NCBI RefSeq assembly: GCF_029784155.1
Contig: NC_073692.1
Location: 428,773,324-428,837,323 of the forward strand
Reading direction: 5' to 3'
From: Uranotaenia lowii
Taxonomy: Eukaryota > Arthropoda > Insecta > Diptera > Culicidae
Length of the DNA: 64,000 nt
A model generated the notes under the pieces. It was not told where the DNA came from, made no database searches, and saw only the letters and a program-made list of their open reading frames with translations. This document shows, one piece after another, positions 25,212 through 36,178 of the stretch. How positions within the stretch are numbered: position 1 is the first letter of the stretch; each line of letters opens with the position of its first letter. The position numbers and the translations under genes are program-made.

Positions 25212-26255
25212 TTTGACAATTTTGTCAATTTTGACAATTTTGACAATTTTGACAATTTTGACAATTTTGACAATTTTGACAATTTTGACAATTTTGACAA
25301 TTTTGACAATTTTGACAATTTTGACAATTTTGACAATTTTGACAATTTTGACAATTTTGACAATTTTGACAATTTTGACAATTTTGACAATTTTGACAAT
25401 TTTGACAATTTTGACAATTTTGACAATTTTGACAATTTTGACAATTTTGACAATTTTGACAATTTTGACAATTTTGACAATTTTGACAATTTTGACAATT
25501 TTGACAATTTTGACAATTTTGACAATTTTGACAATTTTGACAATTTTGACAATTTTGACAATTTTGACAATTTTGACAATTTTGACAATTTTGACAATTT
25601 TGACAATTTTGACAATTTTGACAATTTTGACAATTTTGACAATTTTGACAATTTTGACAATTTTGACAATTTTGACAATTTTGACAATTTTGACAATTTT
25701 GACAATTTTGACAATTTTGACAATTTTGACAATTTTGACAATTTTGACAATTTTGACAATTTTGACAATTTTGACAATTTTGACAATTTTGACAATTTTG
25801 ACAATTTTGACAATTTTGACAATTTTGACAATTTTGACAATTTTGACAATTTTGACAATTTTGACAATTTTGACAATTTTGACAATTTTGACAATTTTGA
25901 CAATTTTGACAATTTTGACAATTTTGACAATTTTGACAATTTTGACAATTTTGACAATTTTGACAATTTTGACAATTTGGACAATTTCGACAATTTTGAC
26001 AATTTTGACAATTTTGACAATTTTGACAATTTTGACAATTTTGACAATTTTGACAATTTTGACAATTTTGACAATTTCGACAATTTTGACAATTTTGACA
26101 ATTTTGACAATTTTGACAATTTTGACAATTATGACAATTTTGACAATTTTGACAATTTTGACAATTTTGACAATTTTGACAATTTTGACAATTTTGACAA
26201 TTTTGACAATTTTGACAATTTTGACAATTTTGATAATTTTGACAATTTTGACAAA
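25212..26255. repeat. 9-bp satellite array (TTTTGACAA)n, array B
   Basis: About 1.04 kb, roughly 116 units, the same motif as array A but in the opposite orientation. It has a few variants (GGACAATTTCGAC near 25979, ATGACAATT near 26130). The counterpart in the right arm, 32152-32950, is about 0.8 kb. Confidence 0.96.
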
Positions 26256-26442
26256 TTTTTTCCTCCTATTTACTCCATCCTTAAGTTTTCTAGCTGCCTT
26301 ATTTCTGATAGTTCAATTTCCGCACCGACTCACTTTTTCTCGGAAGGGTAAAACATATTCAAATTGGATGATAATGGAGATGCTCCATCAATTTTATTAA
26401 GATACCCCGCTCGTACTTCGGACCTTTTTTCCGACTCATATT
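26256..26442. other. Single-copy end of the left arm at the contig edge
   Basis: Matches 31966-32151 in inverse orientation (CCTCCTATTTACTCCATCC, CGCTCGTACTTCGGACC). It stops at the gap. Confidence 0.7.
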
Positions 26443-26942
26443 NNNNNNNNNNNNNNNNNNNNNNNNNNNNNNNNNNNNNNNNNNNNNNNNNNNNNNNNNN
26501 NNNNNNNNNNNNNNNNNNNNNNNNNNNNNNNNNNNNNNNNNNNNNNNNNNNNNNNNNNNNNNNNNNNNNNNNNNNNNNNNNNNNNNNNNNNNNNNNNNNN
26601 NNNNNNNNNNNNNNNNNNNNNNNNNNNNNNNNNNNNNNNNNNNNNNNNNNNNNNNNNNNNNNNNNNNNNNNNNNNNNNNNNNNNNNNNNNNNNNNNNNNN
26701 NNNNNNNNNNNNNNNNNNNNNNNNNNNNNNNNNNNNNNNNNNNNNNNNNNNNNNNNNNNNNNNNNNNNNNNNNNNNNNNNNNNNNNNNNNNNNNNNNNNN
26801 NNNNNNNNNNNNNNNNNNNNNNNNNNNNNNNNNNNNNNNNNNNNNNNNNNNNNNNNNNNNNNNNNNNNNNNNNNNNNNNNNNNNNNNNNNNNNNNNNNNN
26901 NNNNNNNNNNNNNNNNNNNNNNNNNNNNNNNNNNNNNNNNNN
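26443..26942. other. Assembly gap of exactly 500 N
   Basis: A run of 500 N, a round number typical of a fixed-size scaffolding gap rather than a measured distance. The order, orientation and distance of the two flanking contigs are therefore inferred by the assembler. Confidence 0.98.
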
Positions 26943-27448
26943 AAACCAAGCCAAGCCAACGAACCAGAAACGCGCGCGTTTTGTCGATCTATTGTCTGAC
27001 CGTTTTCTTCTAAAAGGTACTTCACGGCTGCTGTCCACTGCACTAGTTTTTCGGAACTTGTGAGTCCCGAAATCCGGCTTCTCGAAGGACCAAAATGTTT
27101 TTACCGATATCGAGGGTTTCGGATTAAGTTGACAATCGATCACTTATCTACTTAACTTCCGTTTAATCCTACAAAAAGGTAACTGAGATACATTATTTCA
27201 ACTGATTTATTGTAATCAACGACGGGAATGGTTAGAAGAAACAATTGTAATAGAACTACGCGCGTTTGATGTTACAGAGCAATTGAATTGGATTTTATTC
27301 TCCGCTTTGTGCGGATGTTCGGTCATCCAGAGAAGTGACTACGCTTCTTCGTTCTATCTACATAAGATGCGCGTTTTAAAGGAGGCATGCAAATTTGGTG
27401 TGGCGCGAGTACACCCAAAACTGTTGCGACTAATATTTTGTGCGAACA
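26943..27448 (-). mobile_element. Possible LTR-retrotransposon end and leader
   Basis: On the minus strand, TGTTCGCACAAAATATTAG starts near 27448, right at the edge of array C. An AATAAAA signal follows near 27297, and a leader containing TTTTGGTCCTTCGAGAAGCC near 27095 resembles the region after an LTR in insect Pao/Bel or gypsy elements. The rest would lie in the gap. No second LTR or gag/pol is visible, so this is tentative. Confidence 0.3.
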
Positions 27449-30343
27449 GTCATTTTTGTCATTTTTGTCTTTTTTGTCATTTTTGTCATTTTTGTCATTT
27501 TTGTCATTTTTGTCATTTTTGTCATTTTTGTCATTTTTGTCATTTTTGTCATTTTTGTCATTTTTCTCATTTTTGTCATTTTTGTCATTTTTGTCATTTT
27601 TGTCATTTTTGTCATTTTTGTCATTTTTGTCATTTTTGTCATTTTTGTCATTTTTGTCATTTTTGTCATTTTTGTCATTTTTGTCATTTTTGTCATTTTT
27701 GTCATTTTTGTCATTTTTGTCATTTTTGTCATTTTTGTCATTTTTGTCATTTTTGTCATTTTTGTCATTTTTGTCATTTTTGTCATTTTTGTCATTTTTG
27801 TCATTTTTGTCATTTTTGTCATTTTTGTCATTTTTGTCATTTTTGTCATTTTTGTCATTTTTGTCATTTTTGTCATTTTTGTCATTTTTGTCATTTTTGT
27901 CATTTTTGTCATTTTTGTCATTTTTGTCATTTTTGTCATTTTTGTCATTTTTGTCATTTTTGTCATTTTTGTCATTTTTGTCATTTTTGTCATTTTTGTC
28001 ATTTTTGTCATTTTTGTCATTTTTGTCATTTTTGTCATTTTTGTCATTTTTGTCATTTTTGTCATTTTTGTCATTTTTGTCATTTTTGTCATTTTTGTCA
28101 TTTTTGTCATTTTTGTCATTTTTGTCATTTTGTCATTTTTGTCATTTTTGTCATTTTTGTCATTTTTGTCATTTTTGTCATTTTTGTCATTTTTGTCATT
28201 TTTGTCATTTTGTCATTTTTGTCATTTTTGTCATTTTTGTCATTTTTGTCATTTTTGTCATTTTTGTCATTTTTGTCATTTTTGTCATTTTTGTCATTTT
28301 TGTCATTTTTGTCATTTTTGTCATTTTTGTCATTTTTGTCATTTTTGTCATTTTTGTCATTTTTGTCATTTTTGTCATTTTTGTCATTTTTGTCATTTTT
28401 GTCATTTTTGTCATTTTTGTCATTTTTGTCATTTTTGTCATTTTTGTCATTTTTGTCATTTTTGTCATTTTTGTCATTTTTGTCATTTTTGTCATTTTTG
28501 TCATTTTTGTCATTTTTGTCATTTTTGTCATTTTTTTCATTTTTTGTAATTTTTGTAATTTTTGTAATTTTTGTCATTTTTGTCATTTTTGTCATTTTTG
28601 TCATTTTTGTCATTTTTGTCATTTTTGTCATTTTTGTCATTTTTGTCATTTTTGTCATTTTTGTCATTTTTGTCATTTTTGTCATTTTTGTCATTTTTGT
28701 CATTTTTGTCATTTTTGTCATTTTTGTCATTTTTGTCATTTTTGTCATTTTTGTCATTTTTGTCATTTTTGTCATTTTTGTCATTTTTGTCATTTTTGTC
28801 ATTTTTGTCATTTTTGTCATTTTTGTCATTTTTGTCATTTTTGTCATTTTTGTCATATTTGTCATTTTTGTCATTTTTGTCATTTTTGTCATTTTTGTCA
28901 TTTTTGTCATTTTTGTCATTTTTGTCATTTTTGTAATTTTTGTCATTTTTGTCATTTTTGTCATTTTTGTCATTTTTGTAATTTTTGTCATTTTTGTCAT
29001 TTTTGTCATTTTTGTCATTTTTGTCATTTTTGTCATTTTTGTCATTTTTGTCATTTTTGTCATTTTTGTCATTTTTGTCATTTTTGTCATTTTTGTCATT
29101 TTTGTCATTTTTGTCATTTTTGTCATTTTTGTCATTTTTGTCATTTTTGTCATTTTTGTCATTTTTGTCATTTTTGTCATTTTTGTCATTTTTGTCATTT
29201 TTGTCATTTTTGTCATTTTTGTCATTTTTGTCATTTTTGTCATTTTTGTCATTTTTGTCATTTTTGTCATTTTTGTCATTTTTGTCATTTTTGTCATTTT
29301 TGTCATTTTTGTCTTTTTTGTCATTTTTGTCATTTTTGTCATTTTTGTCATTTTTGTCATTTTTGTCATTTTTGTCATTTTTGTCATTTTTGTCATTTTT
29401 GTCATTTTTGTCATTTTTGTCATTTTTGTCATTTTTGTCATTTTTGTCATTTTTGTCATTTTTGTCATTTTTGTCATTTTTGTCATTTTTGTCATTTTTG
29501 TCATTTTTGTCATTTTTGTCATTTTTGTCATTTTTGTCATTTTTGTCATTTTTGTCATTTTTGTCATTTTTGTCATTTTTGTCATTTTTGTCATTTTTGT
29601 CATTTTTGTCATTTTTGTCATTTTTGTCATTTTTGTCATTTTTGTCATTTTTGTCATTTTTGTCATTTTTGTCATTTTTGTCATTTTTGTCATTTTTGTC
29701 ATTTTTGTCATTTTTGTCATTTTTGTCATTTTTGTCATTTTTGTCATTTTTGTCATTTTTGTCATTTTTGTCATTTTTGTCATTTTTGTCATTTTTGTCA
29801 TTTTTGTCATTTTTGTCATTTTTGTCATTTTTGTCATTTTTGTCATTTTTGTCATTTTTGTCATTTTTGTCATTTTTGTCATTTTTGTCATTTTTGTCAT
29901 TTTTGTCATTTTTGTCATTTTTGTCATTTTTGTCATTTTTGTCATTTTTGTCATTTTTGTCATTTTTGTCATTTTTGTCATTTTTGTCATTTTTGTCATT
30001 TTTGTCATTTTTGTCATTTTTGTCATTTTTGTCATTTTTGTCATTTTTGTCATTTTTGTCATTTTTGTCATTTTTGTCATTTTTGTCATTTTTGTCATTT
30101 TTGTCATTTTTGTCATTTTTGTCATTTTTGTCATTTTTGTCATTTTTGTCATTTTTGTCATTTTTGTCATTTTTGTCATTTTTGTCATTTTTGTCATTTT
30201 TGTCATTTTTGTCATTTTTGTCATTTTTGTCATTTTTGTCATTTTTGTCATTTTTGTCATTTTTGTCATTTTTGTCATTTTTGTCATTTTTGTCATTTTT
30301 GTCATTTTTTGTGATTTTTTGTCATTTTTGTCATTTTTGTCAG
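27449..30343. repeat. 9-bp satellite array (TTTTTGTCA)n, array C
   Basis: About 2.9 kb, roughly 322 units. The unit shares TTGTCA with arrays A, B, D and E but has TTT where they have AAA. A short run of TTTTTGTAA variants sits near 28535-28570. It is present once, in the spacer between the arms. Long frames (repeats of FLS, FCH, FVI, MTK) are repeat artefacts. Sequence decays from 30344 to about 30420. Confidence 0.96.
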
Positions 30344-30595
30344 TTTTGGCCTTTTTCCCAGTTTTAATTTTTTTTGTGTTTTTTCCACATTTTTGTTGTT
30401 TATTTTAATCATTTTTGGATTCATGATTTATTTTATTTTTTGTTTCTGTCGATTCAATTGGCAATTGAAGATTTCTTACAGCTTACGATTGTTGAAAAGT
30501 CAGAAATGCTAGATCTTATCCTGATCAGTTTTTGTCTATCATTTGCCTCGAAAATTCCATAAAAAATCGGCACCTTGGATTGTGCAGTAACTTAC
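30344..30595. other. Decayed array edge and intron sequence
   Basis: T-rich sequence grading out of array C, then the intron following the PKC exon donor (GTAAG on the minus strand at 30595-30591). Nothing else recognised. Confidence 0.5.
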
Positions 30596-30724
30596 CCTCG
30601 ATTTTGAGCTTGTTGGCCTGGTGGGTGATGGCCAGCTGCAGACGCCCTCGCCTCTCGGTATGATCACACCCGCACAGATTCGGCACGCTTTCCTCGCACC
30701 GTTTGTGTACATTCATATCACATG
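30596..30724 (-). CDS. Pkc53E: Conventional protein kinase C exon: C-terminal part of C1B and linker to C2
   Basis: A 129-nt internal exon with AG at 30725-30726 and GTAAG at 30595-30591 (minus strand), start phase 1 and end phase 1. It encodes [10 protein letters not shown], then [17 protein letters not shown] and [15 protein letters not shown]. This supplies the last Cys of the second CxxC, the His and the two final Cys of the diacylglycerol-binding C1B zinc finger, followed by the [11 protein letters not shown] linker typical of conventional PKC. The first codon is completed by the G ending either alternative upstream exon (59726-59615 or 49103-48995). The next exon should start the C2 domain, but I see none between here and base 1. 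The exon sits in the spacer between two very large inverted repeats. Pkc53E is favoured; inaC (eye PKC) is the alternative. Confidence 0.9.
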
Positions 30725-31965
30725 CTGCCCAGTTGACAGTTGTTCGCATCGGATGGTCATCGGACGTTTGTTTTTGGTTACATTTTGCGTTTATCCAATG
30801 GAACAAGACACAATAAAAGAAAAGATTAGAAGAAAAAATACACATTTTGAGTCATCTTGGCAGAAGAACACCGAGAGCAGAACAATATAACAAATAGTAG
30901 GAAAATGATGGATAGGTAAGAAACGAACTCAAAACATATGTTTTTTTTTTTGTAACGAGAAGTCGATGATGACACATGTTAACTAACTAAGAATGTGGCA
31001 GAAGATGATGATCGATGGGTTTATAATGGGTTTAGATGATTTTAGTTTTGTTCATATTTATAAGGCGCTTTTTGGCAATGGTTTATTCGGAAAGGATGAT
31101 TTAAACTTTTTTAACGTTTTTAAATTTATAAGATAAGAACCACTTTTTTATTTTGTTTTTTTTTTCAGGGGGAAATCGTGACAGTTGACACTAAATAGTT
31201 CAGTTATTACAGTTTTACATTTATCAAACAACATCGAACGAAATACAGATTTTTTACATACACTGATTGTACTAACCTTTACCTACATTTATTTTTAAAT
31301 TTGACTATCGTTTATTTAGGATTTCTTGATTCATTTCAGAAGACACACAAATATGTTTTTTTTTAATTAGAAAGGATAGGTTCAAACAGTGCAGAATAGT
31401 TTGGCAAGCAGGGTGGAAAATTTGGTTCGACAAAAATTTACATAGATCAACATCAAGCTATATTTTGAGAAGAAAACATCTAATAGTAGTGCATTATGTC
31501 CTCCATTACCTGATGAAATGTGATCAGCGAAGCTGTTCGAATAAACTGTTTAAAGACTCTTTGAATAAGTGGCAAATTTCTTGAAGTTCATCCCCAAATT
31601 GTTTCCAAATGTTAGGCGACATTTGCCAAGTGATTCATCTAATTCAACCCATAAATCGCGCATTACCTTTTCCCCTTTAAACGAGACAGAGCACTCATCT
31701 TATCCAATTTTCGTGTGTTTTGTATCCCCAAATTACGGTCTTTGCCTAGTAGAAGGTAAAGTAGGAAAAAGCTCTAAGAAAAAAAACGTCTCTGTCACTT
31801 GAGCCATTTGCCGAATGTCGAACCACGTGCTCAGGAAAACAGCGCCTAATGATTATGATTACACGCTGTGAAAATGGCACGGCGGGAAAAAGCAAAGCCC
31901 TGTCTAGAGTTGCGAGGCAAAAAAAGTGAGACCCACCCTCTTCGCTTACGTTTACCTAGTATGAA
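30725..31965. other. Intron sequence between the PKC exon and the right arm
   Basis: AT-rich intronic sequence without recognised repeats. The 77-codon frame at 31569-31802 has no motif. The stretch 31800-31965 is less AT-rich but shows no splice or coding pattern that I can support. Confidence 0.5.
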
Positions 31966-32151
31966 TATGAGTCGGAAAAAAGGTCCGAAGTACGAGCGGG
32001 GTATCTTAATAAAATTGATGGAGCATCTCCATTATCATCCAATTTGAATATGTTTTACCCTTCCGAGAAAAAGTGGGTCGGTGCGGAAATTGAACTATCA
32101 GAAATAAGGCAGCTAGAAAACTTAAGGATGGAGTAAATAGGAGGAAAAAAT

Positions 32152-32950
32152 TTGTCAAAATTGCCAAAATTGTCAAAATTGTCAAAATTGTCAAAATTGT
32201 CAAAATTATCAAAATTGTCAAAATTGTCAAAATTGTCAAAATTGTCAAAATTGTCAAAATTGTCATAATTGTCAAAATTGTCAAAATTGTCAAAATTGTC
32301 AAAATTGTCAAAATTGTCAAAATTGTCAAAATTGTCGAAATTGTCAAAATTGTCAAAATTGTCAAAATTGTCAAAATTGTCAAAATTGTCAAAATTGTCA
32401 AAATTGTCAAAATTGTCAAAATTGTCAAAATTGTCAAAATTGTCAAAATTGTCGAAATTGTCCAAATTGTCAAAATTGTCAAAATTGTCAAAATTGTCAA
32501 AATTGTCAAAATTGTCAAAATTGTCAAAATTGTCAAAATTGTCAAAATTGTCAAAATTGTCAAAATTGTCAAAATTGTCAAAATTGTCAAAATTGTCAAA
32601 ATTGTCAAAATTGTCAAAATTGTCAAAATTGTCAAAATTGTCAAAAATGTCAAAATTGTCAAAATTGTCAAAATTGTCAAAATTGTCAAAATTGTCAAAA
32701 TTGTCAAAATTGTCAAAATTGTCAAAATTGTCAAAATTGTCAAAATTGTCAAAATTGTCAAAATTGTCAAAATTGTCAAAATTGTCAAAATTGTCAAAAT
32801 TGTCAAAATTGTCAAAATTGTCAAAATTGTCAAAATTGTCAAAATTGTCAAAATTGTCAAAATTGTCAAAATTGTCAAAATTGTCAAAATTGTCAAAATT
32901 TTCAAAATTGTCAAAATTGTCAAAATTGTCAAAATTGACAAAATTGTCAA
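32152..32950. repeat. 9-bp satellite array (TTGTCAAAA)n, array D
   Basis: About 0.8 kb, roughly 89 units, the counterpart of array B. It carries the same marker variants (TTGTCGAAATTGTCCAAATT near 32450, CATAATTG near 32265) in mirrored order, plus private ones (AAATGTCA near 32646, GCCAAAATT near 32162). Confidence 0.95.
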
Positions 32951-34704
32951 ATGGTAAAATATGTCAATGTAGTCAATATTTTCTAAAATGTTAAAATTGT
33001 CGATCAAAGTAATTCGTAAACGACAAATAACGAGAAATATTTTGTTTCAAATAAGCTACGCCTACTAGTTTCTGCTTGATTTTGTTTACCAAAATCAACT
33101 GCAGTTGCGTGATCTGTTGAAAAATAAATATTATCATCTTGTTGATTTAAATTCAGAGAGCCGATTTTTTACAACTCGTTGTGAAAATTGAACCACATGC
33201 GATTTTCCAATCAAAAACCCCATACACACAAAAAGCTGATTCTGTTGACTTCACTCGAGTGTAATTCGATTTCCAATCACATATGTGACAATCTGGAAAC
33301 CAATCGTCTTCTGGCCTCAAGAAGGTACCTATTTGACAAGTGCTCTGCAAATACCTACATCGAGTCATGAATCAGCCCGCAGCAGAAATTCAGCAGGGCT
33401 TTCATCGACATCCAACACTCGAAAGTTCAACTGCCCGAAGATAATCCTACCGCCGCATTCTTAAAGATGCTGAGGCTGTCCTCCTTGCTTGCTTGTTCGA
33501 TTTGTTGACAAGTTTTCGGATGAGGGTCGGATGTCCTATCTAGTAATTGCTTGTTTTAAATTAACCTTTTGCTTTCCTCACTGTGTGTTCAACAGAAGCG
33601 GAAAACTATCGCAATCCCAACAATATTGGCAGTAATTGGATTTAATCTCACCACCACCCCAACCAAAAGCCATGAGTCACAATCTCTGATGGTTCCAGAA
33701 CTAAAGAACGAAACCGCATTGTCAAATGATCTGGGAACTCACCACAAAGAGCATGGAGATTCATTGAACGTTTTCTTCTACTTTTGTGTGAGAAGAATCT
33801 GTCCAGAAAACGATACGCTTAGTGGACTGTTTTTCCTTCTCTTTCTCCAATTCCAATGCCATTCAGTGAATGAAAATCCTTCAAGCTTGCACTCGTATCT
33901 ACTATTGTACATTTTACCACAAAAGCAATTCCTCGCATATGCGGCTAATGGGCGGCAGACTGGCTCTTGTCAAGTTTTATCTGTTTTGCTCAAATTTCCA
34001 CCCCCTGCTTTGTTTGTGGGGTTGAGTTTGCGAATCTCTATCTCTAGCCAGCTAGCTATCCATCATCCAATTTACTGGACCACCCCCACTTTAATGAATG
34101 GGCATCGACCGGGCAAAGAAGGATGAGGAAGAGGGCGGACTCTTGTGTAAAACGGAAGCCAATCAGTCTAAACGACTTGTGAACAGAGTGCGCTGCGGTT
34201 CAATACCACAAAATGCCATCCCTGGCTGCCAAATGGTCGATCAACTGCTGACTGCCATTTGTATTTCAGTGGCCGCCCTTGAGTTTGATTGAGGCGATAT
34301 TGATATTGGCTGCTAGCCCTTGATGAAGATAGTTTCTGCCAATTTTGGTCAGCACCCAACGAGCCCAGTGTGCCAATATGTCCTGACTAAATATGTGGTC
34401 ACAGAAACAACATCAACAATGGCGACCCCAACAATGAAGCCTCTTGATAAATGGGCAGTAAACTCCACCCACCCATCACTCCCCCCGGGGGAAAGAGAAA
34501 AATAAAACTGCCAAAAGACGTCGCGTCACTCGATGATTGACCATAAACGGAGCATGCTGTGTGCATAGCAGGCGATGGCTCATTGTCTCCTTTGACGGAT
34601 CTGATTTCCTAGGCCTACTTACCCGGAAGATTTAAACCCAGAAGGCTGATTGTCGTTAAGTTGAAAAATTCAAGTACATTGGCGATATAAATGACATTCA
34701 TGAA
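32951..34704. other. Single-copy spacer, right-arm copy
   Basis: Mirror of 23444-25211 with scattered differences, including a shorter GTTGTTGATGTTG stretch near 34400 and a changed base run near 34315. A 185-codon plus-strand frame (33569-34126) corresponds to the 166-codon frame in the other arm. It has no recognisable motif and I do not call it a gene. Confidence 0.5.
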
Positions 34705-35706
34705 AATTTTGACAGTTTTGACAATTTTGACAATTTTGACAATTTTGACAATTTTGACAATTTTGACAATTTTGACAATTTTGACAATTTTGACAATTTT
34801 GACAATTTTGACAATTTTGACAATTTTGACAATTTTGACAATTTTGACAATTTTGACAATTTTGACAATTTTGACAATTTTGACAATTTGACAATTTTGA
34901 CAATTTTGACAATTTTGACAATTTTGACAATTTTGACAATTTTGACAATTTTGACAATTTTGACAATTTTGACAATTTTGACAATTTTGACAATTTTGAC
35001 AATTTTGACAATTTTGACAATTTTGACAATTTTGACAATTTCGAAAATTTTGACAATTTTGACAGTTTTGACAATTTTGACAATTTTGACAATTTTGACA
35101 ATTTTGACAATTTTGACAATTTTGACAATTTTGACAATTTTGACAATTTTGACAATTTTGACAATTTTGACAATTTTGACAATTTTGACAATTTTGACAA
35201 TTTTGACAATTTTGACAATTTTGACAATTTTGACAATTTTGACAATTTTGACAATTTTGACAATTTTGACAATTTTAACAATTTGACAATTTTGACAATT
35301 TTGACAATTTTGACAATTTTGACAATTTTGACAATTTTGACAATTTTGACAATTTTGACAATTTTGACAATTTTGACAATTTAGACAATTTTGACAATTT
35401 TGACAATTTTGACAATTTTGACAATTTTGACAATTTTGACAATTTTGACAATTTTGACAATTTTGACAATTTTGACAATTTTGACAATATTGACAATTTT
35501 GACAATTTTGACAATTTTGACAATTTTGACAATTTTGACAATTTTGAAAATTTTGACAATTTTGACAATTTTGACAATTTTGACAATTTTGACAATTTTG
35601 ACAATTTTGACAATTTTGACAATTTTGACAATTTTGACAATTTTGACAATTTTGACAATTTTGACAATTTTGACAATTTTGACAATTTTGACAATTTGGA
35701 TAATTT
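34705..35706. repeat. 9-bp satellite array (TTTTGACAA)n, array E
   Basis: About 1.0 kb, roughly 111 units, the counterpart of the 9.8-kb array A. Variants include GACAGTTTT near 34710 and 35063, TCGAAAATT near 35042, 8-bp units near 34887 and 35282, and TAACAATT near 35277. Confidence 0.95.
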
Positions 35707-36178
35707 AAAAGTGATTTACCTTTAACACGATTTTGTAAGTTTAATGAATTGAATATGTTAGATAATTACTCGGTCCTTTTGATGGCTACTTAATTTATTT
35801 TCTGGAGATTTTAAATGCATTGCTTACCTGCGATATACACCACTAATGGATATCTAATCTGATAGAGATTTTATTGCCTATGCGAAAGGCCTCGAGCGAT
35901 CATCAACTTTTGACCGACTGGCTTAAAACACTTAGCTTAGCTTATATCGATGCGTTTAAGTACTTTTTTTATGATCACACGGTAGCTCAGATGTGATCAA
36001 GCCTAATGGATTACCTTTACGAAACAATCGTAGGTCATGGTATACAAAAAAGCTTATCTCGCGATCCAATATTATTAGAGAAGCAAGTGAAATGTATTCA
36101 ACATTTCGGATTTTAAATCCCGCTCAAATGGGCGAGAAATAAAGGCAAGATTCAACTGATTTAAATTGTGGTCATAAC
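35707..36178. other. Single-copy arm segment, right copy
   Basis: Mirror of 13123-13680. It is slightly more diverged than other single-copy parts of the arm, with small indels near 35980 and 36115. No gene seen. Confidence 0.5.

Larger units (their letters stand above)
11086..26442. repeat. Left arm of a large inverted duplication (high-identity core)
   Basis: Reverse-complementary to 31966-41538 over all single-copy segments: 11086-13680, 23444-25211 and 26256-26442. By eye the arms differ by about 1-3 per cent in the single-copy parts. An example is a 9-bp indel in GTTGTTG repeats near 23722. Main differences: the outer 9-bp array is about ten times longer here, and the RTE LINE is only in the right arm. 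Similarity drops sharply outside CCTGCACC at 11086. The arm's inner end coincides with the start of the assembly gap, so its true inner limit is unknown. Confidence 0.9.

Noticed and set aside
26330..27143. Open frames spanning the N run
   Set aside because: They consist mostly of unknown residues across an assembly gap.
27283..30408. 1041- and 975-codon frames and their minus-strand partners
   Set aside because: Same repeat artefact in array C. The non-repeat ends carry no recognisable domain.
13681..35706. CRISPR array
   Set aside because: No spacer diversity; units are contiguous 9-mers in a eukaryotic intron.
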